Shown here: piece after piece, positions 56,658 through 64,000 of the stretch
How the letters are laid out: each line of letters starts with the position of its first letter
Numbering within the stretch: the stretch's first letter is position 1
Source: Citrobacter sedlakii NBRC 105722
Lineage (GTDB): Bacteria > Pseudomonadota > Gammaproteobacteria > Enterobacterales > Enterobacteriaceae
Assembly (NCBI RefSeq): GCF_000759835.1
Contig: NZ_BBNB01000008.1
Location: 62,001-126,000 of the forward strand
DNA: 64,000 bases
Direction of reading: 5' to 3'
Program-made: the position numbers and the translations under genes
The notes under the pieces: generated by a model
Database searches by the model: none
What the model saw: only the letters and a program-made list of their open reading frames with translations
What the model was told of the DNA's origin: nothing

Positions 56658-58109
56658 ATGCAACTTAATGATTCTGGTTTGTTCCGCCAGCAGGCGTTTA
56701 TCGACGGTCGCTGGCGCGACGCCAGCAGCGGCGAAGTGATTAGCGTTGTCAATCCCGCAAACGGCCAGACGCTGGGTAGCGTGCCAAAGATGGGCGCAGC
56801 GGAAACCCGCGAAGCCATTGACGCCGCAAACCGTGCCCTGCCCGCCTGGCGCGCGCTCACCGCCAAAGAGCGGGCGACATTTTTACGTCGCTGGTTCAAT
56901 TTGATGCTGGAGCACCAGGACGATCTCGCCCGTCTGATGACCCTGGAACAGGGAAAACCGCTGGCGGAGGCCAAAGGGGAAATCAGCTATGCGGCATCGT
57001 TTATTGAATGGTTTGCCGAAGAGGGCAAGCGGATCTACGGCGACACGATTCCGGGACATCAGGCCGACAAACGTCTGATTGTCATCAAGCAGCCGATTGG
57101 CGTGACGGCCGCGATCACCCCGTGGAATTTTCCTTCGGCAATGATCACCCGAAAAGCCGGTCCGGCGCTGGCGGCAGGCTGCACGATGGTGCTGAAGCCC
57201 GCCAGCCAGACCCCCTTTTCCGCGCTGGCGCTGGCCGAACTGGCGAACCGGGCGGGGATTCCAGCGGGCGTGTTCAGCGTGGTGACCGGGTCGGCAAGCG
57301 CGGTAGGCAACGAACTCACCGGCAATCCACTGGTGCGCAAACTGTCGTTTACCGGCTCGACGGAAATTGGTCGACAGCTCATGCAGCAGTGCGCCAGAGA
57401 CATTAAGAAAGTGTCGCTGGAGTTGGGCGGCAATGCGCCGTTTATCGTTTTTGACGATGCCGATCTCGATAAAGCCGTCGAAGGCGCGCTGGCGTCGAAG
57501 TTTCGTAACGCCGGACAAACCTGTGTCTGCGCCAACCGTCTGTACGTGCAGGAGGGGGTATATGAACGCTTTGCAGAAAAATTGCATCAGGCGGTGCAAA
57601 CCTTGCGCCTCGGTGACGGCCTGGATCCGGAGGTGACCACCGGGCCGCTGATTGACGACAAAGCGGTCCGTAAAGTCCAGGAGCACATTGCCGACGCGCT
57701 GGCGAAAGGGGCGCGGGTGCTCACCGGCGGCGAGGCGCACGCGCTGGGAGGCAATTTCTTCCAGCCCACGATTCTGGTAGACGTACCGGCCAGCGCGAAG
57801 GTCGCTAAAGAAGAGACGTTCGGTCCGCTGGCGCCGCTGTTCCGCTTTCGCGACGAAGCCGACGTCATCCGCCAGGCGAATGACACCGAATTTGGCCTTG
57901 CCGCTTACTTCTACGCTCGCGATTTAAGCCGCGTTTTTCGCGTCGGTGAAGCGCTGGAGTACGGCATTGTGGGAATTAACACCGGCATTATCTCCAACGA
58001 AGTCGCGCCGTTTGGCGGGATCAAAGCTTCCGGTCTTGGCCGTGAAGGATCGAAATATGGCATCGAAGATTACTTAGAAATCAAATATATGTGCATCGGT
58101 CTGTCATGA
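56658..58109 (+). CDS. gabD: Succinate/glutarate semialdehyde dehydrogenase GabD
   Basis: 483 residues of the aldehyde dehydrogenase family. TPWNFPSAMITRK, LELGGNAPF (general base glutamate) and NAGQTCVCANR (catalytic cysteine) are present. It oxidises succinate semialdehyde from GABA and glutarate semialdehyde from 5-aminovalerate with NADP+. In E. coli the next gene is gabT, but here 103 bp separate it from gabP. Confidence 0.95.
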   Translation: MQLNDSGLFRQQAFIDGRWRDASSGEVISVVNPANGQTLGSVPKMGAAETREAIDAANRALPAWRALTAKERATFLRRWFNLMLEHQDDLARLMTLEQGKPLAEAKGEISYAASFIEWFAEEGKRIYGDTIPGHQADKRLIVIKQPIGVTAAITPWNFPSAMITRKAGPALAAGCTMVLKPASQTPFSALALAELANRAGIPAGVFSVVTGSASAVGNELTGNPLVRKLSFTGSTEIGRQLMQQCARDIKKVSLELGGNAPFIVFDDADLDKAVEGALASKFRNAGQTCVCANRLYVQEGVYERFAEKLHQAVQTLRLGDGLDPEVTTGPLIDDKAVRKVQEHIADALAKGARVLTGGEAHALGGNFFQPTILVDVPASAKVAKEETFGPLAPLFRFRDEADVIRQANDTEFGLAAYFYARDLSRVFRVGEALEYGIVGINTGIISNEVAPFGGIKASGLGREGSKYGIEDYLEIKYMCIGLS

Positions 58110-58212
58110 TCTTTTTTGTCCGGAACGGGCATCGTTGAAAGCCGGATGCCCAGTCTGTATCAGCAACACGCCATCCGGCAAGCGGGCAACATAACAATAA
58201 CGGGGTAAAAGT
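58110..58212. repeat. REP-like remnant at the site where gabT is missing
   Basis: GCCGGATG (58140-58147) and CATCCGGC (58171-58178) are exact reverse complements, a pattern typical of REP/BIME elements. In E. coli gabT sits between gabD and gabP. Here only this 103-bp spacer is left. Confidence 0.55.
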
Positions 58213-59613
58213 ATGGGGCAACTGTCGCAATCACATGATTTAGGGGGCGGGCTGAAATCACGCCACGTCACCATGCTGTCTATCGCCGGGGTTATTGGCG
58301 CCAGTCTGTTTGTCGGCTCCAGCGTCGCCATCGCCCAGGCCGGTCCTGCGGTGCTACTGGCCTATCTGTTTGCCGGACTGCTGGTGGTGATGATAATGCG
58401 AATGCTGGCGGAAATGGCCGTCGCCACGCCGGACACGGGGTCCTTTTCCACCTATGCCGACAAGGCCATCGGACGTTGGGCAGGCTACACCATCGGCTGG
58501 CTGTACTGGTGGTTCTGGGTGCTGGTTATTCCGCTTGAAGCCAATATTGCGGCGATCATTCTTCATTCGTGGATACCGGGGATCCCCATCTGGCTGTTCT
58601 CGCTGGTCATCACGCTGGCATTAACCGGCAGTAATTTGCTGAGCGTCAAAAACTACGGTGAGTTTGAGTTCTGGCTGGCGCTGTGCAAAGTGATTGCCAT
58701 TCTGGCCTTTATCGCGCTGGGCGCGGCGGCGATAAGCGGCTTTTATCCCTGGGCCGAGGTTGGCGGCATTTCGCGCCTGTGGGATCACGGCGGCTTTATG
58801 CCCAACGGTTTTGGCGCGGTGCTGAGCGCAATGCTGATCACCATGTTTTCCTTTATGGGGGCGGAAATCGTGACCATTGCCGCCGCCGAATCGGACACGC
58901 CGGATAAGCACATCGTTCGCGCCACTAACTCGGTGATCTGGCGGATCTCACTCTTTTATCTCTGCTCTATCTTTGTGGTCGTGGCGCTGATCCCGTGGAA
59001 TACGCCAGGGCTGAAGGAGACGGGATCGTATCGCTCGGTGCTGGAGTTACTGAATATTCCGCACGCCAAACTGATTATGGACGCAGTGATCCTGCTGTCG
59101 GTGACCAGCTGTCTGAACTCCGCGCTGTATACCGCTTCCCGTATGCTCTATTCCCTGAGCCGCCGCGGCGATGCACCGGCGATAATGGGGAAAACCAACC
59201 GCAGCAAAACGCCTTACGTGGCGGTGCTGCTGTCGACCGGCGCAGCGTTTCTGACGGTGGTTGTGAATTATTACGCGCCCGCGAAAGTGTTTAAATTTCT
59301 GATCGACAGTTCCGGCGCCATCGCCCTGCTGGTTTATCTGGTGATCGCCGTGTCGCAACTGCGGATGCGTAAAATCCTGCTGGCGGAAGGCGGCGAACTC
59401 ACCCTTAAAATGTGGCTGTATCCGTGGCTCACCTGGCTGGTGATCGGTTTTATCTGCTTTGTGCTTGTGGTGATGTTGTTTCGGCCCGCGCAGCAGCTGG
59501 AGGTGATTTCCACCTGTCTGTTAGGTATCGGTATCGTTTGTACCGTACCGATTATGTCGCGCTGGAAAAAGCTGGTATTGTGGCATAAGTCACCCATGCA
59601 CCCTACCCGGTAA
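58213..59613 (+). CDS. gabP: GABA permease GabP
   Basis: 466 residues of the APC amino-acid transporter family with 12 hydrophobic segments. The N-terminus GLKSRHVTMLSIAGVIGASLF holds the GVIGA substrate/ion loop, here within SIAGVIGASLFVG, and EMAVATPDTGSFSTYA follows. It imports GABA and probably 5-aminovalerate. AACGGGG precedes the start. Confidence 0.95.
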   Translation: MGQLSQSHDLGGGLKSRHVTMLSIAGVIGASLFVGSSVAIAQAGPAVLLAYLFAGLLVVMIMRMLAEMAVATPDTGSFSTYADKAIGRWAGYTIGWLYWWFWVLVIPLEANIAAIILHSWIPGIPIWLFSLVITLALTGSNLLSVKNYGEFEFWLALCKVIAILAFIALGAAAISGFYPWAEVGGISRLWDHGGFMPNGFGAVLSAMLITMFSFMGAEIVTIAAAESDTPDKHIVRATNSVIWRISLFYLCSIFVVVALIPWNTPGLKETGSYRSVLELLNIPHAKLIMDAVILLSVTSCLNSALYTASRMLYSLSRRGDAPAIMGKTNRSKTPYVAVLLSTGAAFLTVVVNYYAPAKVFKFLIDSSGAIALLVYLVIAVSQLRMRKILLAEGGELTLKMWLYPWLTWLVIGFICFVLVVMLFRPAQQLEVISTCLLGIGIVCTVPIMSRWKKLVLWHKSPMHPTR

Positions 59614-59658
59614 CGCTGATCCCTGCGCAGACCGGGCGTTCTGTTCAGGAGTAAGACC

Positions 59659-60351
59659 ATGACCGCCATTTCGCATCCGACGGCCATTGATGGATACCGC
59701 TGGCTCAAGAATGACATTATTCGCGGTGTGTACCAGCCGGATGAAAAGCTGCGCATGAGCTTACTCACGTCACGTTATGCGCTGGGCGTCGGCCCGCTCA
59801 GAGAGGCGCTGTCTCAACTGGTGGCTGAGCGACTGGTTACAGTGGTAAATCAGAAAGGCTATCGGGTCGCGTCGATGTCCGAGCAGGAACTGCTCGATAT
59901 CTTCGACGCCCGCGCCAATATGGAGGCGATGCTGGTCGGGCTGGCCATTGCGCGTGGCGATGATGAATGGGAAGCAGAGATCCTGGCGCGGGCGCATATG
60001 CTGAGCAAACTGGAAGCCAGCCACGCCAGCGAACAACTGCTTGACGAGTGGGATTTACGTCATCAGGCGTTCCATACCGCCATTGTTGCCGGATGCGGTT
60101 CGCGCTATCTGTTGCAAATGCGCGAGCGGCTGTTCGATCTGGCAGCACGGTATCGCTTTATCTGGCTGCGCACCACGGTACTGTCGGTAGAGATGCTTGA
60201 GGATAAACACGAGCAACATCAGGCGTTGACAGAGGCGATTCTGGCGCGCGATGCCGGGCGCGCCAGTGAATTAATGCGCCAGCATATGCTGACGCCTATT
60301 CCCGTTATTCAGCAAGCCATGTCCGGCAAGCTGCGAATGGAAAAGCCGTGA
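59659..60351 (+). CDS. csiR: GntR-family repressor CsiR (GlaR)
   Basis: 230 residues: a winged helix-turn-helix (KLRMSLLTSRYALGVGPLRE) and a FadR-type (FCD) sensor domain with metal-binding positions (DLRHQAFHTAIV, KHEQHQAL). In E. coli it represses csiD and responds to glutarate. It is about ten residues longer than the E. coli protein at the N-terminus; the later in-frame starts are less well placed. It is convergent with kbp. Confidence 0.93.
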   Translation: MTAISHPTAIDGYRWLKNDIIRGVYQPDEKLRMSLLTSRYALGVGPLREALSQLVAERLVTVVNQKGYRVASMSEQELLDIFDARANMEAMLVGLAIARGDDEWEAEILARAHMLSKLEASHASEQLLDEWDLRHQAFHTAIVAGCGSRYLLQMRERLFDLAARYRFIWLRTTVLSVEMLEDKHEQHQALTEAILARDAGRASELMRQHMLTPIPVIQQAMSGKLRMEKP

Positions 60352-60357
60352 CTGCTT

Positions 60358-60807
60358 TTATTCTTCCGGAATACGCAGAACCTGTCCGGGATAAATTTTA
60401 TCCGGACTGCTCAGCATCGGCTTATTCGCTTCGAAGATTTTATTATACAGATTAGCGTTACCATATACCTGTTTAGAAATAGCGCTTAAGGTGTCGCCGG
60501 ATTTCACCGTATAGAACTGACTTTCCGCAGCGGGCGCGGCGGTTTTCACCTGATCTTCTACGCTACCAATACCGGAAATATTCCCGACCGCAATCAGGAT
60601 TTTTTCTTTCGCTTCCTGACTCAGGCCGTCGCCGGTTACCGTCGCTTTACCGTCGGCAATTTGCACATTCACTTTATCGGCATCCGGAATACCGGTTTTG
60701 TTCAGGTGATCCTGTACTTTTTTCGCTAAATCGTCTTTATCGTGATTACCGGTTACGGCATCCCAAAGTTTCTCGCCAGCGTCTTTTACAAAGTTGAAAA
60801 GTCCCAT
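60358..60807 (-). CDS. kbp: Potassium-binding protein Kbp (YgaU)
   Basis: 149 residues from the ATG at 60807 ([16 protein letters not shown]). It has a BON domain (residues ~27-90, [14 protein letters not shown]) and a LysM domain (~97-146, [19 protein letters not shown]). It binds K+ in the cytoplasm in E. coli. GAGGTG lies just before the chosen start. Confidence 0.95.
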   Translation of the reverse strand: MGLFNFVKDAGEKLWDAVTGNHDKDDLAKKVQDHLNKTGIPDADKVNVQIADGKATVTGDGLSQEAKEKILIAVGNISGIGSVEDQVKTAAPAAESQFYTVKSGDTLSAISKQVYGNANLYNKIFEANKPMLSSPDKIYPGQVLRIPEE

Positions 60808-60938
60808 ATTCACCTCGATTGTTTGCAATAAATACACCCGAAGTGTAGCAGAAAGTTTCGCTTAAAATTCCGAAAGCCATTAAGAAACGAAGCCCGGCTG
60901 GCAGAATGCCCCGGGCGGGTAACAGGTTAAGAAAGACC

Positions 60939-61097
60939 TTAGCTACGGGTTTGCACCCAGAAGGCGTGGATCAGACCCGGGATATAGCCCAGCAGGGTCA
61001 GCACAATATTCAGAATAAAGGCCCAGCCAAACCCCTTACCTAACAGAACGCCAAGCGGCGGTAAAATAATGGTAAATACAATTCTCCAGAAACCCAT
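60939..61097 (-). CDS. yqaE: YqaE/Pmp3-family small membrane protein
   Basis: 52 residues: MGFWRIVFTIILPPLGVLLG then KGFGWAFILNIVLTLLGYIP and GLIHAFWVQTRS. Two membrane helices with the LPPLGV and GYIPGLIHA motifs are the Pmp3/UPF0057 signature. It is at its usual place between kbp and ygaV. Such proteins are stress-induced; the molecular role is not established. Confidence 0.93.
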   Translation of the reverse strand: MGFWRIVFTIILPPLGVLLGKGFGWAFILNIVLTLLGYIPGLIHAFWVQTRS

Positions 61098-61252
61098 ACA
61101 CACTCCATACATGCAAATTAATCTTTGTTTAAAAAGAGATTTTATCTCTAAGCATAGTAATTTTACGCCAACCCGCCAGTTTCGCCTTTCGCTTTTACCC
61201 TCTTTTACGCTCTTTACACTGGCGCTCTTTTTACCATTACTTTAGAATCTAC

Positions 61253-61276
61253 TTAACTTAGCAAAAACTAAATTAA
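61253..61276. promoter_or_regulatory. Candidate YgaV operator
   Basis: TTAACTTAG and CTAAATTAA are reverse complements but for one base, separated by 6 bp. The site ends 2 bp before the ygaV start and takes the place of a ribosome-binding site; ArsR-type repressors commonly bind such AT-rich repeats. It would fit autorepression. Confidence 0.45.
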
Positions 61277-61278
61277 CC

Positions 61279-61578
61279 ATGAACGATCTTGAACAGCTTC
61301 AGGCCAGCGCTGAACAGGCGGCGGCCCTGCTTAAAGCAATGAGCAACCCTAAACGTTTGCTGATCCTGTGCATGCTCTGCGGTTCACCTGGCACCAGCGC
61401 GGGCGAGCTGGCGCGCATCACAGGGCTTAGCGCGTCAGCCACCTCTCAGCATCTGGCGCGAATGCGCGATGAAGGGCTTATCGACAGTCAGCGCAACGCC
61501 CAGCGTATTCTCTATTCCATTAAGAACACGGCGGTGAATGCGCTCATTGCCACACTAAAAAACCTTTATTGTCCATAA
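61279..61578 (+). CDS. ygaV: ArsR-family regulator YgaV
   Basis: 99 residues with the ArsR winged helix (AMSNPKRLLILCMLCGSPGT, GLSASATSQHLARM). In E. coli it controls the ygaVP operon and senses sulfide/tributyltin. Two cysteines in LCMLCG-like text (LILCMLCG) may be sensor thiols. It is cotranscribed with ygaP, 9 bp apart. Confidence 0.92.
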   Translation: MNDLEQLQASAEQAAALLKAMSNPKRLLILCMLCGSPGTSAGELARITGLSASATSQHLARMRDEGLIDSQRNAQRILYSIKNTAVNALIATLKNLYCP

Positions 61579-61587
61579 GGAGTGAAC

Positions 61588-62124
61588 ATGGCTATCGGGA
61601 CACTTACCGCGCGTGAAGCGCAGGCGCGTATCGCCACAGGCGCAAAACTGATTGACGTTCGCGACGCCGACGAGTATCTGCGTGAACACATACCGCAGGC
61701 GGCGCTCGCCCCGTTGCCCACGCTGGAGCAACACGGTTTACCGGCGCAGCTGCGAAGCGAGCAGATTATCTTTCACTGCCAGTCGGGCAAGCGCACGCAA
61801 AACAACGCGGCAAGGCTGGAAGCTGTCGCCGCGCCGGCAGAAGCCTGGCTGCTTGAGGGGGGGATCGAGGGCTGGAAAAACGCCGGATTACCGACAGTGG
61901 AAGATAAATCGCAGCCGTTGCCTTTGATGCGTCAGGTGCAGATCGCCGCAGGCGGGCTGACACTGGCAGGCGTGGTGCTGGGCTATACCCTGAGCAGCGG
62001 CTTTTTTCTGCTGAGCGGCTTTGTCGGCGCGGGATTAGTCTTTGCCGGATTAACCGGCTTTTGCGGCATGGCGCGCCTGCTTGATAAAATGCCGTGGAAT
62101 CGTCGCGCGCACGCGCCTGAGTGA
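61588..62124 (+). CDS. ygaP: Membrane rhodanese YgaP
   Basis: 178 residues from the ATG at 61588 (AAGGAG upstream). The rhodanese domain has [14 protein letters not shown] and the active-site cysteine in FHCQSGKRT; two C-terminal membrane helices follow ([26 protein letters not shown]). It transfers sulfane sulfur at the inner membrane. Confidence 0.94.
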   Translation: MAIGTLTAREAQARIATGAKLIDVRDADEYLREHIPQAALAPLPTLEQHGLPAQLRSEQIIFHCQSGKRTQNNAARLEAVAAPAEAWLLEGGIEGWKNAGLPTVEDKSQPLPLMRQVQIAAGGLTLAGVVLGYTLSSGFFLLSGFVGAGLVFAGLTGFCGMARLLDKMPWNRRAHAPE

Positions 62125-62129
62125 AATAA

Positions 62130-62151
62130 GCGGTGAGCATTGTCTCACCGC
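62130..62151. terminator. Bidirectional terminator between ygaP and stpA
   Basis: GCGGTGAG and CTCACCGC form an 8-bp perfect stem with a 6-base loop in the convergent ygaP-stpA gap. Confidence 0.7.
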
Positions 62152-62159
62152 CGTTGTGA

Positions 62160-62561
62160 TTAGATCAGGAAATCGTCGAGGGATTTTCCTTCCGCCAGCG
62201 CTTTGGCGATCGGTTTCGGCGTACGCCCCTGGCCGGTCCAGGTTTTGCTTTCGCCATTTACATCGGTAAAGCGATATTTCGCCGGGCGCGGTTGACGTTT
62301 TTTGGTCACGCGCACGTTCGCTTTTTCACCGGCAAATAACTCCTCCGGGTTAATTCCCTCGGCTTTCAGCAGTTCCAGCCACGTCTTAATTTTCTCCTGC
62401 TGTTCCTGACGTTCACGCTGTAACTGTTCTTCTTCTTCGCGTCTTTCTTTAGTGACCACCCTGAATTTCTCGAGCATTTCTTCAAGGACGTCAATGGAGA
62501 ATTCGCGGGCCATTGCACGTAATGTGCGAATATTATTTAAGTTATGTAACATCACATTCAT
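62160..62561 (-). CDS. stpA: H-NS-like nucleoid protein StpA
   Basis: 133 residues. The N-terminal dimerisation coiled coil has LNNIRTLRAMARE and EFSIDVLEEMLEKFRVV; the C-terminal DNA-binding loop is TWTGQGRTPKPIA. It silences AT-rich DNA together with H-NS and acts as an RNA chaperone. One residue shorter than E. coli StpA. Several AT-rich acquired regions in this window are plausible targets. Confidence 0.95.
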   Translation of the reverse strand: MNVMLHNLNNIRTLRAMAREFSIDVLEEMLEKFRVVTKERREEEEQLQRERQEQQEKIKTWLELLKAEGINPEELFAGEKANVRVTKKRQPRPAKYRFTDVNGESKTWTGQGRTPKPIAKALAEGKSLDDFLI

Positions 62562-63059
62562 AATAATTAAAACCTTATAACGCTAAAACATATGTATTAC
62601 GCCGGGTAGTGTATTCGATCATAAAATCATTTTCCAGAGGTAATAATACCACGGGTATTATTCCGTTCTTATTCTCTGGCGTGCCCATCACCCTATTCTT
62701 TAATGCTTTCTGAATTATATTCAGGCTAATTTTTAGCGCGCCGTATGCGCTAGCGGAATAAACTCAGGCGCTACCTTTGTCAAATTTTCGCTTATAACAA
62801 ACTTTGCCGTCAGGCATTTTATAATAACCCACTGATTTTTAATGATTTCCACTCTATGAACAACGAAAACTCCACGCAACGCGCTAAACGCGCCGCCGCA
62901 GAGTATTTTATCGACAAAAAGCCACAAAATAAAAAGATTTCTCTAGTTGATAGTTACAAGGCAGCCATATAATCTATCATCAAGCGAAAACACCGCCCAA
63001 AACCACTACGCAAAGCTTGTTTGCTATCGATTTTATCCTCTTTTGACAGGAGCATTAGC
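62562..63059. other. stpA-alaE divergent intergenic region, no supported gene
   Basis: 498 bp that should contain the divergent stpA and alaE promoters. A 64-codon minus-strand open frame at 62733-62927 lacks family resemblance. A/T-rich sequence near stpA (62562-62640) is typical for its promoter. The size leaves room for a small RNA, but none is identified. Confidence 0.5.
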
Positions 63060-63509
63060 ATGTTCTCACCGCAGTCACGCTTACGTCATGCCGTCGCTGA
63101 CACGTTTGCGATGGTTGTTTATTGTTCTGTTGTGAACATGTTGATTGAGATCTTTCTTTCCGGGATGACCTTTGAACAGTCTCTGTCATCGCGACTGGTC
63201 GCTATTCCGGTTAATATTCTGATCGCCTGGCCGTACGGTATGTATCGCGATCTGTTTATGAAAGGCGCGCGCCGTTTAAGCACCGCGGGCTGGATGAAAA
63301 ATCTGGCGGATGTGCTGGCGTATGTAACCTTTCAGTCGCCGGTATACGTAGCGATCCTGCTGACAGTGGGTGCAGACTGGCACCAGATTACGGCAGCGGT
63401 GAGTTCGAATATCGTGGTATCGATGATGATGGGGGCGGTGTATGGCTATTTTCTCGATTACTGCCGCCGGCTGTTTCGGGTTAGCCGTTACCAACAGATC
63501 AAAGCCTGA
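63060..63509 (+). CDS. alaE: L-alanine exporter AlaE
   Basis: 149 residues from the ATG at 63060 (CAGGAG upstream), matching E. coli AlaE in length. Four membrane spans and the conserved [11 protein letters not shown] and [14 protein letters not shown] segments are present. It exports excess L-alanine. Confidence 0.95.
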   Translation: MFSPQSRLRHAVADTFAMVVYCSVVNMLIEIFLSGMTFEQSLSSRLVAIPVNILIAWPYGMYRDLFMKGARRLSTAGWMKNLADVLAYVTFQSPVYVAILLTVGADWHQITAAVSSNIVVSMMMGAVYGYFLDYCRRLFRVSRYQQIKA

Positions 63510-63514
63510 AGCGT

Positions 63515-63539
63515 GAGCGACTGGCCTTGCCAGTCGCTC
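63515..63539. terminator. Bidirectional terminator between alaE and ygaC
   Basis: GAGCGACTGGC and GCCAGTCGCTC make an 11-bp perfect stem with a 3-base loop in the convergent gap. Confidence 0.8.
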
Positions 63540-63541
63540 AA

Positions 63542-63886
63542 TTATTTAGCCTCGCCAAACAGCCCATTTAAATATCGCTCAAGCGCAATACGCGAACTAA
63601 AGCCGTGCGGAATACCGTAATGTTCATGGGTCTCGCCGGCTAAATAAAGCGGAAAATGCTGGTAATGATCGCAGGTTTTTATTTCCGACGCAGGTTCCGC
63701 CAGCGATGAACTGCGCTCTTTCAGGGTAGGATGAATCACCAGCGCCGTGCGTCCCATGCGCGCTTCACGATTCACATAAACATAATTTTCGCCACGTCGA
63801 TAACCGTACGCTTTCTGTGTCACCACATCGACGGTAAACCCCACTTTTTCAAGTACGCGCGCCACCTCGTCAGGTCGTAAATACAT
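63542..63886 (-). CDS. ygaC: DUF2002 protein YgaC
   Basis: 114 residues: [40 protein letters not shown] and [16 protein letters not shown]. It matches YgaC, a conserved small cytoplasmic protein of unknown role, reported Fur-regulated in E. coli. The last 114 bp of the window beyond it hold its promoter and no further gene start. Confidence 0.92.
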   Translation of the reverse strand: MYLRPDEVARVLEKVGFTVDVVTQKAYGYRRGENYVYVNREARMGRTALVIHPTLKERSSSLAEPASEIKTCDHYQHFPLYLAGETHEHYGIPHGFSSRIALERYLNGLFGEAK

Positions 63887-64000
63887 ATATTTTCCTCGTT
63901 ATCTTTTACTGCGGGCTTACCTTACCTGATTCAGCATTAGCAACGCTTTCAGAAAAGTCCATAAACACGCGATAACGCCGTGATGCGTCTCAGAAGTTAA

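Noticed and set aside
62733-62927. 64-codon open frame in the stpA-alaE gap
   Set aside because: No start context, no family; probably chance.

Overview
The window is a stretch of enterobacterial chromosome. The last quarter has the order csiD-lhgO-gabD-gabP-csiR-kbp-yqaE-ygaV-ygaP-stpA-alaE-ygaC familiar from Escherichia and Salmonella, and the tctDCBA block to its left matches Salmonella. With the inositol cluster and the type VI secretion cluster, a Citrobacter-like member of the Enterobacteriaceae is the best guess; the species cannot be fixed from the sequence alone.

Layout. (1) 1-4516: a sugar PTS operon (EIICB, cupin-type phosphoglucose isomerase, SIS-domain isomerase cut by the window edge) divergent from an SgrR-like regulator, with a perfect 11-bp inverted repeat between them. 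(2) 4517-15260: an AT-rich accessory zone. It holds a 1258-residue protein of unknown family ending in a PD-(D/E)XK-like nuclease motif, an ssrA-type attachment remnant with a broken P4-family integrase, an IS3-family scrap, a cargo of DHFR-like protein, Ada and a PEP-mutase-like protein, a decayed second recombinase, a small exported protein and a DUF4365 protein. Two diverged copies of a ~205-bp direct repeat (9153-9357 and 15059-15259) bracket the cargo. (3) 15261-34321: a T6SS cluster as two divergent operons with all 13 core tss genes. Leftward: tssB, C, D, E, F, G, H, a deaminase-fold protein, vgrG, a MORN-like protein. Rightward: tssJ, K, L, M, A and a DUF4280 PAAR-like tip protein. (4) 34331-48450: myo-inositol uptake and catabolism (iolA, D, G, C, E, B, an ABC importer, a second dehydrogenase) and its RpiR-type regulator. 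(5) 48441-52606: tctE (broken), tctD and tctCBA for tricarboxylate uptake. (6) 52603-64000: a membrane-anchored hydrolase and then the conserved csiD-ygaC backbone.

How the parts work together. The iol genes cover every step from myo-inositol to dihydroxyacetone phosphate and acetyl-CoA: IolG, IolE, IolD, IolB, IolC fused to a DUF2090 aldolase, and IolA. The csiD-lhgO-gabD-gabP genes form the glutarate / 5-aminovalerate / GABA route, but gabT is absent from its usual place between gabD and gabP.

Most notable observations: a zinc deaminase-like protein (HAE and PCxxC motifs) placed between a C-terminally shortened tssH and vgrG, a good candidate T6SS effector with no obvious immunity gene; the large nuclease-like protein, a candidate single-gene defence factor; a deletion junction near 48441-48450 that cut the 3' ends off both iolR and tctE; and the loss of gabT. 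No rRNA, tRNA or CRISPR array was seen.
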